Source of the DNA: Torymus aiolomorphi
Taxonomy: Eukaryota > Arthropoda > Insecta > Hymenoptera > Torymidae
NCBI GenBank assembly: GCA_036365515.1
Contig: CM070873.1
Location: 212,149,376-212,213,375, forward strand
Reading direction: 5' to 3'
Length of the DNA stretch: 64,000 nucleotides
Each line of letters begins with the position of its first letter. Positions within the stretch are counted from its first letter, which is position 1. The position numbers and the translations under genes are program-made. Shown here piece by piece: positions 8,386 through 40,511 of this stretch. The notes under the pieces were generated by a model. It saw only the letters and a program-made list of their open reading frames with translations. It had not been told where the DNA came from and did no database searches.

Positions 8386-8950
8386 TCATCGTTTTGTTGA
8401 AAATTTTATCGAAATGAATGCGTATTTGCTATATTCTCACCTGAATATTTATCTGATTTTTTTCATTTTTATTGATTTTTCAGGAAATTGTAAAAAACAA
8501 AGATAGCGTAAGAAAATGGCAAAAATATGTCGTCATTTTAAGCGATTAAATGGATTTTATTTTTAACCATTTTCTTATATCTTTGATTGCTTATACTTTC
8601 TCGAAAAATCAATATTTTTTAACGAATCAGAGCTTAAATTTTAGCTTTTACACCCTACTTTTATATTTTTTTCCTTATTTTCGTATCTTAAATAGTTGCA
8701 ATGTGACAGTCAATGGAAGAGCCATCATGTAGCGAAATGGAGGATATTTGAGATGCGGTTGTCCATATCTCAAGAAAAGTAGTCCATTTGACGGGAATGT
8801 AAGCACTGAAATTCATTTTTAGATACAAGAAATCGACTCTTTAATGCCCGCGAAAATCCGTTTCCCGGAACGTGTGCACTCTCCTTGTAATTTAAATATT
8901 TTTGCGTCATAGTAGTCGGAACTCTGGCTTTCATTAATTTTAGTTAAGAA
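8386..8950. other. Single-copy spacer inside the foldback
   Basis: Not matched in the right half. It contains an imperfect hairpin from about 8472 (TTGATTTTTC) to 8612 (GAAAAATCAA). No gene recognised. Confidence 0.4.
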
Positions 8951-9351
8951 ATTATCGCTCAACAATTTTAGGAGCACATAGCCTGGATACGCAAGATCCA
9001 CGTAAAAGAAGGGAGTTACGCAGACGTGCGACTGTGAGCGAGTTGATTATTTAAAAAAATCTTAAAACCATATAGCCGAGAAACCAACGTCCACGTACAA
9101 GAGAAACGCACGCAGATATGCGTGAGTAAGCGAGGCGATTGTTTAAAATGTTCTTAAAATCCAATAGCCGGGGGATGCAAGGTCCACATAAAAGTGGAGA
9201 GAACGAAGACCCGCAAAAGTAAGGGAGTCCATTATTTAAAATACTTGTAAACTCGAATAGCCGGGAGACGCAAGGTCCTTGTAAAAGAATGGATTTACGC
9301 AGACGTGCGACAGTGAGCCAGATGATTATTTAAAGAATTCTTAAATCCATA

Positions 9352-9640
9352 TAGCCACACTCATAAAAACGATCCTCCTATCTAGAAATAAAATTCCTCC
9401 CAAGAAAATCTTCGTGCGCCAAAAAAGGATTCCACCTGCACGAAAAAATTTCCTCCTGCACGAAAAATCATCATTCCGCTACAGGAGGATTGACTTCTTG
9501 TTGTAAGATAATTCCTCCTTCCATAGGAAGATATCCTCTTAGCCCTATTTTAGTGGTAATCCTCTTCCGACAAGCAGATTTTCGTTGATACAGGAAGATC
9601 GTTTTCTGAGTGCAAAGGAACCGATATCGACTTAGAAGAG
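9352..9640 (+). repeat. AGGAGGA-rich cassette, copy 1
   Basis: It interrupts the satellite between a CATATAGCCACACTCA junction and AAAGGAACCGATATCGAC. Inside, CCTCCT/AGGAGGA motifs alternate. It is repeated nearly unchanged at 10513-10800, giving a higher-order period of about 1.16 kb. Confidence 0.75.
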
Positions 9641-10512
9641 AAACGCATGCTGGCATGTGACAGTAAGCGAGTAGATTCTTTAAAATATTGTTAAAACCCT
9701 ATAGCCGGGGCATTCAAGGTCGACATAAAAGAGGAAAGCATGGAGACACGCAAAAATAAGTTAGTCGATATTTAAAATATTCGTAAACTCAAATAGCCCG
9801 GAGATGCAAGGCCCGTATAAAAGAGGAAAGCACGCATACGTGCGATAGTAAGCGAGTCAGTTATTTAAAATATTCGTAAACCCAAATAACCGGGGGATAC
9901 GAAGACGTCTTAGAAGAGGAAGGCACACAGCCGTGCGGCAGTAAGCCAGTTGATATTTTAAGATACTCTTAAACCAAAATAGCCGCGGAATGTGAGGTCC
10001 ACGTAAAAGAATGGAGTTACGCAGACCTGTGACAGTGAGCGAGTTGTTTCTTTAAAAAATTCTTAAATTCATATAGCCAAGGGAACAGATATCCACGTAG
10101 AAGAGAAACGCATGCCGACATGTAACAGTAAGCGAGTTGATTTTAGCCGGGGGATGTAAGGTCCACATAAAAGAGGAAAGCATGGATACGCGCAAAAGTA
10201 AGCTAGACGATTATTTAAAATATTCATAAACTCAAATAGCCCGGAGATGCAAGGTCCGTATAAAATAGGAAAGCATGCATACGTGCGTAGTAAGCAAGTT
10301 GATTATTTAAAATATTCTTAAACCCCGATAGCCTGGGGATGCAAGGTCCACATAAAAGAGGAAAACATGCATACGTGCGACAGTCGGCTAGTAGATTATT
10401 TAAAATATTCGTAAACTCAAATAGCCGGGAGACGCGAGGTTCCTGTAAAAGAATGGATTTACGCAGACGTGTGACAATGAGCAAGATGATTATTTAAAGA
10501 ATTCTTAAATCC

Positions 10513-10800
10513 ATATAGCCACACTCAGAAAAACGATCCTCCTATCTTGAAATAAAATTCCTCCCAAGAAAATCTTCGTGCGGCAAAAAAGGATTCTACC
10601 TGCGCGAAAAAATTTCCTCCTGCACGAAAAATCATCATCCCGCTACAGGAGGATTGACTTCTTGTTGTAAGATAATTCCTCCTTCCATAGGAAGATATCC
10701 TCTTAGCCCTATTTTAGTGGTAATCCTCTTCCGTCAGGTAGATACTCGTTAATACAGCAAGATCGTTTTCTGAGTGCAAAAGAACCGATATCGACGTGGA
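10513..10800 (+). repeat. AGGAGGA-rich cassette, copy 2
   Basis: Near-identical to 9352-9640, with the same satellite variants on both sides, so a block of about 1.16 kb was duplicated as a unit. Confidence 0.75.
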
Positions 10801-11849
10801 AGAGAAACGCATGCTAGCATGTGACAGTAAGCGAGTAGATTCTTTAAAATATTGTTAAAATCCAATAGCCGGGGCATTCAAGGTCGACATAAAAGAGGAA
10901 AGCACGGAGACGCGCAAAAGTAAGTTAGTCGATTATTTAAAATATTCGTAAACTCAAATAGCCCGGAGATGCAAGGTCCGTATAAAAGAGGAAAGCACGC
11001 ATACGTGCGATAGTAAGCGAGTCGATTATTTAAAATATTCTTAAACCCAAATAACCGGGGAACGCGAAGACGTCTTAGAAGAGGAAGGCACACAGCCGTG
11101 CGGCAGTAACCCAGTCGATATTTTAAGATATTCGTAAACCAAAATAGCCGGGGGATGTGAGATCTACTTAAAAGAATGGAGTTACGCAGTCGTGTAACAG
11201 TAAGCGAGTTGTTTCTTTAAAAAATTCTTAAATTCATATAGCCAAGGGAACCGATATCCACGTAGAAGAGAAACGCATGCTGGCACGTAACAGTAAGCGA
11301 GTTAATTCTAGCCGGGTTGATGCAACGTCCACATAAAAGAGGAAAGCATGGAGACGCGCAAAAGTAAGCTAAACAATTGTTTAAAATATTCGTAAACTCA
11401 AATAGCCCGGAGATGCAAGGTCCGTATAAAATAGGGAAGCGCGCATACGTGCGATAGTAAGCGAGTCGATTATTTGAAATATTCGTAAATCCAAATAACC
11501 GGGGGACGCGAAGACGTCTTAGAAGAGGAAGGCACACAGCCGTGCGGCAGTAACCCAGTCGATATTTTAAGATATTTGTAAACCCGAATTGCCGGGGGGG
11601 GGGGGGGGATGTGAGGTCCGCATATAGTGGAAAGCTCGCTTACGTGCAACAGTAGCCGAGTTGAACATTTAAAATAGTCTCAAAACCCAACAGCCGAGCG
11701 ATGCAAGGTAAGGGAGTCGATTATTTAAAATATTCGTAAACCCAAATAGCCGGGGGACGCGAGGTCTCCGTAAGAGAATGGGGATACCCCGGTGAAGGTG
11801 ATACCCCGGTATTTGCCGGAAATCTCCGGTTATTTGGGTTCAAATGATT

Positions 11850-14080
11850 TTAAAACAATCAACTCGCTTACTGTTGCACGTCTGCGAAACTTTCTTCTTT
11901 TTCGTGGACCTCGTTTCCCCCTGCTGATTAGAATTCAGAACATTTCAAATAATCACTCGCTTACAGTGGCACGTCTGTGTGCCTTCCACTTTTAGGCGGA
12001 CCTCACATCACCCGGTTATTTGTCTTCAAGAATGTTTTAAATAATCACTCGCTTACGGTGGTATCCGGCAGCTATTTGGCTATAAGAATAGTTTAAGTAA
12101 TCGTCTAGGTTACTGTCTGACATCTGGTAACTTCATTCTTTTTCATGTACCTCGCGTCCCCCGGCTATTTGGGTTTACGAATATCTTAAAATATTTTAAA
12201 TAATTGACTCGCTAACTGCTGCAAATCAGCATGCCTTACCTTTCTACGTAGACGTTGCATCTCCCGGCTAATCGGCTTTCTGACTTTTTCAAAGCACATC
12301 TGCGTAACTCCCTTTTTCTGTGAACCTCCCGTCCTGTTTCTATTTGGGTCTAAGACCTTTTTAGATAATCGACTCGCTTATTGTTACAGGTCTGCGTAAC
12401 TCCCTTCCTTTTCGTGGCCCTCGCGTACCCCGGCTATTTCGGTTTACCAATATTTTAAATAATCGACTCCCTTACTTTTACGTGCCTTCGTGCTTTACTC
12501 TTTTACGTGGACTTTGCACGCTCGGCTATTGGGTTTTAAGACTATTTTAAATAATCAACTCGGTTACTGTCGCACATAAGCGAGCTTTCCACTATATGCG
12601 GATCTAACATCCCCCGGCAATTTGGGTTTACGAATATCTTAAAATATCGACTCTCTTACTGTCGCACGTTTGTACGCCTTCCCCTTCTACGACGTCTTCG
12701 CGTCTCCCGGCTATTTGTGTTTACGAATATTTTAAATAATCGACTAGCTTACTGTCGTGTGCTTTCCTCTATATGCGGACCTTGCATACCCTGGCTATTG
12801 GGTTTTAAGAATATTTTAAATAATCAACTTGTTTACTGTCGCACGTATGCGTGCGTTTCTCATCTACATGGATATCGGTTTCCTTGGCTACATGGATTTA
12901 AGAATTTTTTAAATTATGAACTCGCTTACTGACGCACGTCGGCGTAACATCATTCTTTTACGGAGACCTTGCGTCTCCCGGCTATTTGGGATTATGATTA
13001 TTTTAAATAACTGATTCTGTTACTGTCGCACATTTGTACGCCTTCCTCTTCTACGACGTCTACGTGTCCCCCGGCTATTTGGGTTTATGGATATTTTAAA
13101 TAATCGTCTAGCTTACTTTTGCGCATCTCTATGCTTTCCTCTTTTATGTGGACCTTGCACCCCCCACCTAGAATCGACTCGCTTACTGTCACATGCCAGC
13201 ATGCGTTTCTCTTCTACGTGGATATCGGTTCCTTTGGCTATACCAATTTAAGAATTTTTTAAAGAAACAACTCGCTCACTGTCGCATGTCTGCGTAACTC
13301 TATTCTTTTACCTCACATCCTCCGGCTATTTGGGTTTACGAATATCTTAAAATATCGACTGGGTTACTGCCGCACGGCTGTGTGCCTTCGTCTTTTAAGA
13401 CGTCTTCGCGCCCCGCGGTTATTTGGGTTTACGAATCTTTTAAATAATCGACTCTCTTACCTTGCATCGCTCGGCTATTGGGTTTTGAGACTATTTTAAA
13501 TAATCAACTCGGTTACTGTCGCACGTAAGCGAGCTTACCACTATATGCGGACCTCACATTCCCCGGCAATTTTGGTTTACGAATACCTTAAAATATCGAC
13601 TCTGTTACTTTCGCACGTTTGTACGTCTTCCCCTTCTACGACGTCTCCGCGTCTTACGGCTATTTGTGTTTACGAATATTTTAAATAATCGACTAGCTTA
13701 CTGTCGCACGTGTGCTTTCGTTTATATGCGGACCTTGAATACCCTGGCTATTGGGTTTTAAGAATATTTTAAATAATCAACTTGCTTACTATCGCACGTA
13801 TGCGCGCTTTTCTATTTATACGGAGAGTTTACGAATATTTTGAATAATCGTCTAGCTTACTTTTGCGCATCTCAATGCTTTCCTCTTTTATGTGGATCTT
13901 GCACCACCCACCTAGAATCGACTCGCTGACTGTCACATGCCAGCATGCGTTTCTCTTCTACAGGGATATCGATTCCCTTAGCTATATGAACTTAAGAATT
14001 TTTTGAAGAAACCATTCGCTCACTGTCGCACGTCTGCGTAACTCTATTCTTTTACGTGGACCTCATATCCCCCGGCTATA
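11850..14080 (-). repeat. ~100-bp satellite array, inverted block
   Basis: The same units as in the forward block, now in reverse complement (ACTCGCTTACTGTCGCACGT, GAATATTTTAAATAATCGACT). The part 12370-13310 is the reverse complement of 14085-15035 with few differences. Confidence 0.85.
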
Positions 14081-14084
14081 GGTG

Positions 14085-15035
14085 AGCGAGTTGTTTCTTT
14101 AAAAAATTTTTAAATTGGTATAGCCAAGGGAACCGATATCCACGTAGAAGAGAAACGCATGCTGGCATGTGACAGTAAGCGAGTCGATTCTAGGTGGGGG
14201 GTGCAAGGTCCACATTAAAGAGGAAAGCATAGAGATGCGCAAAAGTAAGCTAGACGATTATTTAAAATATCCATAAACCCAAATAGCCGGGGGACGCGTA
14301 GACGTCGTAGAAGAGGAAGGCGTACAAACGTGCGACAGTAACAGAATCAGTTATTTAAAATAATCATAATCCCAAATAGCCGGGAGACGCAAGGTCTCCG
14401 TAAAAGAATGATGTTACGCCGACGTGCGTCAGTAAGCGAGTTCATAATTTAAAAATTCTTAAATCCATGTAGCCAAGGAAACCGATATCCATGTAGATGA
14501 GAAACGCACGCATACGTGCGACAGTAAACAAGTTGATTATTTAAAATATTCTTAAAACCCAATAGCCAGGGTATGCAAGGTCCGCATATAGAGGAAAGCA
14601 CACGACAGTAAGCTAGTCGATTATTTAAAATATTCGTAAACACAAATAGCCGGGAGACGCGAAGACGTCGTAGAAGGGGAAGGCGTACAAACGTGCGACA
14701 GTAAGAGAGTCGATATTTTAAGATATTCGTAAACCCAAATTGCCGGGGGATGTTAGATCCGCATATAGTGGAAAGCTCGCTTATGTGCGACAGTAACCGA
14801 GTTGATTATTTAAAATAGTCTTAAAACCCAATAGCCGAGCGTGCAAAGTCCACGTAAAAGAGTAAAGCACGAAGGCACGTAAAAGTAAGGGAGTCGATTA
14901 TTTAAAATATTGGTAAACCGAAATAGCCGGGGTACGCGAGGGCCACGCGAGTAAAGCACGAAGGCACGTAAAAGTAAGGGAGTCGATTATTTAAAATATT
15001 GGTAAACCGAAATAGCCGGGGTACGCGAGGGCCAC
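14085..15035 (+). repeat. ~100-bp satellite array, second forward block
   Basis: This is a forward-oriented copy that pairs with the inverted segment 12370-13310, so the core contains a second palindrome of about 0.95-kb arms. The last ~85-bp unit, ending GGTACGCGAGGGCCACG, is repeated in tandem at the inner edge of the right arm. Confidence 0.8.
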
Positions 15036-15039
15036 GAGC

Positions 15040-17054
15040 AAATTTTAACCAATTCGAACTCTTTTTAATGTGGTAAATGTGACATCAAAATTATGGCAAC
15101 TCATGCTACATGTATAATTTTTATAAAGTGCAAGTATTGCTGTTAGTTTGATGGCTAATTGCTATTATTTAATATATATGTAAATCATTGCTTTAAAATT
15201 GCAACACATGCGGACTCATATTTAAAGTAAGTTAAGCGACAAATTGATGGAACGAGGATGAAGAACGACGTATTTTGGCGCAAGGATGAAGAACGATGTA
15301 TTATATTTTGTCGTATACTGGCCGTATACTGGCCGTAAGAGCGCCGAAATATGTCGTTCTTCATCCGCGCGTCGAGATACGTCGTTCTTTATCCTCGCGC
15401 CGAGATACATGGTTCTTCATCCCCGCGCCGAGATACGTTCTTCTTCCACTCAGCCATCGATATTGTCCGTCGGTATTTTGTGGCTAAATATTTAAAAATC
15501 AAATATCCGTTACGCAAATTCATATAAATATTACATTTCATCGAAACCTACTCTTGAGTTTAGGACGGGCTTGATTTAATTATTTTAAATTTCAGAAACA
15601 TCTATATAGAGATAAAATCTTTGGCGTTGACTTTGTAATAGATATATGATTATTCTCCGAAAAAATTGGGCCTGCATAACGCAAACTATTGATATTATTG
15701 AATCGTTGATAAATATCCAGATTACCTCTATTAAACTACTTTCCAAAACATGGATTTTTTATAAAAGAAATTGGAGTTTATTTTTATGCTTTGGTTTTAT
15801 AACATATGAAAAATCCAGATCTGTCTGATGTATGTTGGCAGCAATATAGTCATTATTAATTTTTTAACCCGGATAAGGACAGTTAAAATTAACCTGAAGG
15901 CTTGTGAAACGAAGTATACTTTAAATTAACATTCCATAAACTACGTTTTCTATTTTACAGAGCCGTGTAAAGTTAATACATAAATTTTGCACTTTTCATA
16001 CAAAATCTTCGATCAGCAGTTATTCGGGGGACCTTACTAAAGTGCTTCCTGAAACATGAATTTGCGTGACATCAATTGTATATTGTGCGTCGGTATTTTG
16101 TGAATAAATGCTTAAAAATCAGATATCCGTCAAGCAGATTCATAAAAATATTACATTTAATCCAAATCTAACCTTGGGTTTAGGATGAGTCTTATTTAAT
16201 TATTTTAAATTTCAGAAACATCTTTAGAGATAAAATCTTTGGCGTTGACTTTGTAATAGATATATGATTATTCTCCGAAAAAAATTGGGCCTGTATAACG
16301 CAATCTATTGATATTATTCGTAATGAATCGTTGATGAAAACCCAAAATACCTTATTTAAGTACTTTTCAAAACATGAATTTCTTAGAACAAATTAGAGAT
16401 TATTTGTATGCTTTGGTTTTATAACATATGAAAAATCGAGGTCTGCCTAATGCATGTTTGCAAAAATATAGTCATTTTTATCTTTTTGTCTTTTATAAGA
16501 GAAAGTTAAAATTAAGCTATAGGCTTGTGAAACGAAGTAGACGGTAAGTTACCTTTCGATGAACTACGTTTTTTATTTTACAGGGCCCTGTAAAGTGAAT
16601 ACATAAATTTTGCACGTATGATCGAAAATTTTCGATCGGCGGGTATACCTGGATGACCTTATTTAATTGCTTTTCGAAACATGAATTTTATAATTAATAA
16701 GGCTATCCCAGAGCTCGTTCGCATTATCTCTTAATAGTTAAAAGTTAATAGTATAGTTATATGTTAAGTTAAAATAGAATAAAAAATGTTATGCATGATC
16801 TAAATGTTAAAAAATGAGATTTCAAGAAACTTAGGAAGAAATATATTATTATGGTTATCAATTTTTTTCATCAAATTTCGATAAGAATTTCATCGATTCG
16901 ACATTACAATTTTTGTTGTCGTTTTTAGAACAGTATTAACCTACATTTCAATGTAAACAAACGCACGTGCTTTGATTTGACGGCTCTTGGTTGTTTTGCA
17001 CGCCGCGTGCCTTCGCGCGTTCCAAAACAAACTGAAAATCGCGAAAAAGAGGGG
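15040..17054 (-). repeat. Right terminal inverted repeat of the foldback, with internal duplication
   Basis: Reverse complement of the left arm but about 600 bp longer. The extra length comes from a tandem duplication: the segment from about 15462 (TATTGTCCGTCGGTATTTTGTG) recurs from about 16080, both running through AAACATGAATTT-type ends. The two copies are clearly diverged. Confidence 0.75.
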
Positions 17055-36240
<19,186 letters not shown>

Positions 36241-36377
36241 CTTTTTTAGATAACATAATAATATAGTTTATGTAGTTATATAATAAGTTTTAGTATAACA
36301 CTTAAATGTATATACGTAGTACAAAGAATGACCAAAAATTGGTTTGCTATGAAATTACTTATTTGTATTTCATCTCT

Positions 36378-36407
36378 AATAAAGAGATATAAATTATATT
36401 AAATAAA
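36378..36407 (+). terminator. Poly(A) signals of the FLYWCH-MULE gene
   Basis: AATAAA at 36378-36383 and 36402-36407, about 140-165 bp after the TAA. Confidence 0.5.
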
Positions 36408-36725
36408 GTTTTTCAAATTTATTATAGAAATGTGACTAATATTTCTGTATCACGAAATATTATTATCGATCACAATTTATTTATCACCCGTAACATGTGT
36501 ACTAGTTTATTATGTATTGTTATACCACTACTATTATGAGTATTATCAGTATTATTTGATACTTCAAACGGTTTCAACAATAATGCTTTTTTTGGTATAG
36601 TAAGCAGTCGATAAACAAGTATAAATATATGGATAAACAATTTCCAGAACATTGTCAGGTCATCATTGTAATAATCATTTAATTATGCTATATATATTAT
36701 GCGATTCTTTGGACAAACTTAACTG

Positions 36726-37783
36726 ACAAGGAGTGTATTTCAGATCCGGATCATGGATCCTCACCAGCTCGCAGGATCTTTCTACTTTTACATAAAAATG
36801 AAAGCCTGTGCGATACTAGACCCTAACGCTTTCAGGATTTTGAGATACAAGCCCTTCAATTATTTAAAAATTGAATGGTATTTTCCACTAAAATTACAGT
36901 TTTGGCGGATGAACCTTCCTCTAATACCTATAAACAATCATACAGACGTGATTACTAGCTTGATTATGGTATCACATGGTAAAATGTATAAGAATCTCTA
37001 ATGAAAGTATCCTTAATTATTTTACATTACCTTATTTGATGACGTAAAAGCCCTTAAATTGCTTATTTGACGATAACACCTTGCATTGATACCTATAAAT
37101 AAGCACTCAGACATTATTATCACTTAAGTTATGGTTTTATATGGTAAAATATATTATAATGTTTCACAAAAATACTATTGTTAAGTTCACATTACCTTGT
37201 TTGAAGTCATACAATTTTTTCTTTCCCAATATTTCTCATTTAAATTGCAATTTAAGCAATTGTCGCCTTGGAGGCCTTGGTCGCCTTGAAGGCGTTGTAT
37301 GTCTTCAAAGAAGGTAATGTAAATTTAACAATAGTATTTCTGTGAAAAATTATAATATATTTTACCATACAAAACAATAACTTAAGTGATAATAATGTCT
37401 CAATGCTTATTTACAGGTATAAATGCAAGGTTTTATCGCCAAATAAGCAATTTAAGGGCTTTTACGTCATCAAATAAGGTAATGTAAAATAATTAAGGAT
37501 ACTTTCATTAGAGATTTTTGTACATTTTACCATTTGATACCATAATCAAGCTAGTAATCATATCTGTATGCTTGTTTATAGGTATTAGAGGAAGGTTCAT
37601 TCGCCAAAACTGTAATTTTAGTGGAAAATACCATTCAATTTTTAAATAATTCAAGGGCTTGTATCTCAGAATCCTCAAAGCGTTAGGGTCTAGTATCGCA
37701 CAGGCTTTCATTTTTAGATAAAAGAAGAAAGATCCTGCGAGCTGGTGGGGATCCATGACCCGGATCTGAGATACACTCCTTGT
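36726..37783. mobile_element. 1.06-kb foldback element
   Basis: ACAAGGAGTGTATTTCAGATCC at the left is matched by the reverse complement at the right end (GGATCTGAGATACACTCCTTGT), and the arms stay similar for about 500 bp to a centre near 37265 (GCCTTGGAGGCCTTGG). Each arm contains the same 82-codon frame (36753-37001 plus, 37508-37756 minus). This probably reflects arm identity, not a gene. Confidence 0.85.
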
Positions 37784-38736
37784 GAGTATAATTTCATTCT
37801 ATTTATAAAAAAAAATCATAATGATATTAAACTCAAATTGAAGCCAAAAAGCATCGTTAAAATTTCGTTCGTGCGAATTGGCCAGCATTATCATCGAATA
37901 ATAAAATTGTGTTGGCTTCCTTTTAAATTTGATAAGTTCTTTCCGATATCGATTTTAGGATAAAACGTTAATGCAGACTACGCGAAAAAAATAGTTTTAT
38001 ATTCTTAATAGATAGGGTAATTTAAAATAATCATTAGTTACTCTATTATAGATTACTACGATGATTATCTTTTTACAGTATGCGCTTGTATACGAGACGG
38101 GCAAAATATTTGATTTAACGATTTAAATTATTCCAACGTCCATTATAGCATGTAGTTAAGTCTACCAACAGTACAGTATTATTCGGAAAATAATTTTTAA
38201 TATAATTTAATGGTTTGTTTCATCCTCTTTCCTAAATTTTTTTAATCAATCAAAAAGTCGGTATATTATACGGAGAATCATACACCTAACAACTAAAACA
38301 TTATGAATTTTGACAATTTAACCTGAACTTCCTCAAATCCACAATAAATCCATATTCTATCCGTCTAATGCACACACAATAAATAAAACGATTTTCTCCT
38401 GAGTTAATAATTTATTTATTTAAATACCTAAATGAATTTAAATGAACTAATTCCATCTGGAACAAACATTTCCAAAATATTAACTTTTGCGCCATCTAAC
38501 GGAACTTTGCTAATGTTGCCATGCTCACTGTTTTATCGACGTTACTGAATTGCTACTGATTCTCCCTCTTGTTTGCTTCAAGAACCTAAGCGCTGATTAG
38601 TCGGAGCATTTTGAAATGCTCTCTCCTGAATGGCTGGAGTTTTGACGTTTTGGAGCGGTGACTATGAATCAGTCTTGCTCTCAACAACTATCCAACTCTC
38701 TACAAAGAACTTGACTGAAAGCTTAAATGTTTTTTC
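37784..38736. other. AT-rich intergenic stretch
   Basis: No gene or repeat recognised. A short low-AT part near 38490-38660 shows no coding pattern. Confidence 0.35.
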
Positions 38737-39455
38737 ATCAGTCAATTTGAGGGACATTATATTATTTAAAATTAATGAAAAATTGAGTATGTAAAATTCG
38801 AAAAAAAATTTTAATTTGAGGAATGTTTCATACGTAAAATAAAAAAAAAGCATTGACAAAAAAATTGATTTTTACCCAAATCCAGAAAAAAATATAAATG
38901 CGCAATCGCAGAAAAAAATTCCTTAATTTAGTTTTTATGTTAAAAAATTTAACAAAATTTTAGTTACAATCGACGTTTAGAAATCAAATTATAGTAGTAG
39001 TATCATTACCCTACTGCAAAAAATAAATTAAAAACTAAAACAAAAATAATAATCCTTCATATTGAGCTCGATTGTTTTCAATTGACTTTTATCGATTCTT
39101 ATATAAAATGAAATCAAATCAAACAAAGAAATTAAATGAATTTCAATTTCATTTTTGCAACAGGATAAATACGAAGAAAATAATCAAAAAATACTTAATT
39201 TAATGCTTCATATTATTTCATATAAAATTAATTATGAAAAGCCTCAACAAATAACATTATAATACTTTGTATAGACTGTACAGGAAGAAGGAGATACTGC
39301 CAGAGGAGAGCAACCAAGCAGTAGCCAATTTTCAAGCAATGCAGAAACATTAAATGAGGAAACGTTCTCATTGTGTAGTGTATGAAAAAATGATACTCAT
39401 AAAAAGCATAAGAAAGTTTCATTATTTAATATTTATAATGAATTTTATCTTTTAG

Positions 39456-40511
39456 TTAAACGATAATGAAGAAATTGATTCAAATAATCATAATTCTTTC
39501 GATGTTAAACATAATTTAGTCGAAGAACCATCTGAAGGTGCCAATATTTCTAACGATGAAAGCGTAAGTATTGTAAATTTTCTCTCAGTCAATTAGTTTG
39601 GTGATGGTTGATTTATATTTGAAAGACCCTTTGCAAAATGTAAAATTATTTTCTTAATCGCATTATTATAATTAAACTCAATAAAAAAAGATTTTATATT
39701 TTATTACCATACTACTTCATTAATAAGTAGATTAGTACAAAATTTGAATATTGAGAAAGTTTTAAATCAATTATTCGTAGAACCATACTAATTGTTTTAA
39801 TAAAAGTGGTTATACAAAATTTTAGTATAATGACAAACATTTATTTTTCATCCAGGATAAAGAGGAAGATTTAATAAACGAAGACATGTACAGTAGCGAT
39901 GAAGAGCTTCTAGAATACTTAAAAAGAAAAAGAAAATCGAATTCTATTGACAATTTCATGAAAGATGAAACTTTTTTGAGAATGTTGCATGTAACGTAGA
40001 GAGAAGTCCAGCTGAATTGTTACTTATTGGTTTGAAATTTTCTGAATCAAACAAATTATCTTTCACAGGTACAGCAAATATTCTAAAGTTAATAAATCGT
40101 GTACGTGGTGACATTATTCTTCCCGAAACACGTTATAACATAGATAAATTATGGTCTTCCGAAAATACTACATTCCACGCTGCATGTAGTGTATGTTCAA
40201 AATATTTAGGAATATTGGAAAATTTAAATGAAATAACTATTTGTGACAACTGCAATGCAGAAAATGAGGTATCTAACCTTTCGAGTAAATGCTTTTTTGC
40301 AATTATTGATCCTTCCGAAGCTATACGTGATTACATTCAACTTCATGAACAATTTTATAATTATGGCACTTGGGGTGTTAATATGATGGCTGACTACTGC
40401 AAGATGTTGGAAAGAGAAACTAACCCAGGTGGTACAAAAAGATCCAGAAATCCTTTACACAGGTCATTTGAGGATAAAAGAACCCGCTATAAGCGAAAAA
40501 GAGAAAATTGA
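39456..40511 (+). pseudogene. Internally deleted transposase copy
   Basis: The exon 39456-39563 (36 codons, AG/GT borders) and the exon starting at 39856 match the right copy. The run of T at about 39970-39975 has six T where the right copy has seven, shifting the frame. Beyond it, from 40017, the right protein frame resumes for about 115 residues, including a cysteine pair CSVC and CDNC. At 40363 the match to the right copy ends, and 48 residues (GTWGVNMMADYCKMLERE ... basic end) follow in frame; they look like the C-terminus of such transposases. So a large internal deletion or mis-splice product is preserved. Confidence 0.7.

Larger units (their letters stand above)
8960..11790 (+). repeat. 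~100-bp satellite array, forward block
   Basis: More than 20 diverged units share GTAAGCGAGT, GATTATTTAAAATATTC, AAATAGCCGGGGGA and AAGAGGAAAGCACGCA in this order. Homopolymer G at about 11591-11606 interrupts one unit. A ~290-bp non-satellite cassette occurs twice within it. Confidence 0.85.
6981..17054. mobile_element. 10-kb foldback element with satellite core
   Basis: The left part (6981-8385) reappears in reverse complement at 15040-17054, including the outermost CCTCTTTTTCGCGATTTTC. Between them lie about 6 kb of ~100-bp satellite in three blocks of alternating orientation. No transposase frame was found, so it would be non-autonomous. The architecture, long terminal inverted repeats with internal tandem repeats, is that of foldback (FB/Galileo-like) elements; family membership is inference. 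A target-site duplication was not evident. Confidence 0.75.

Noticed and set aside
10224..14643. Frames such as FTNILNNRLAY repeated in the satellite
   Set aside because: The same short frame recurs in each satellite unit by periodicity and is broken by stops within about 100 codons; no start or splice context.
8960..15035. Evenly spaced ~100-bp repeats that might suggest a CRISPR array
   Set aside because: Units are far too long, diverged along their whole length, lack unique spacers, and change orientation; this is satellite DNA in a eukaryotic genome.
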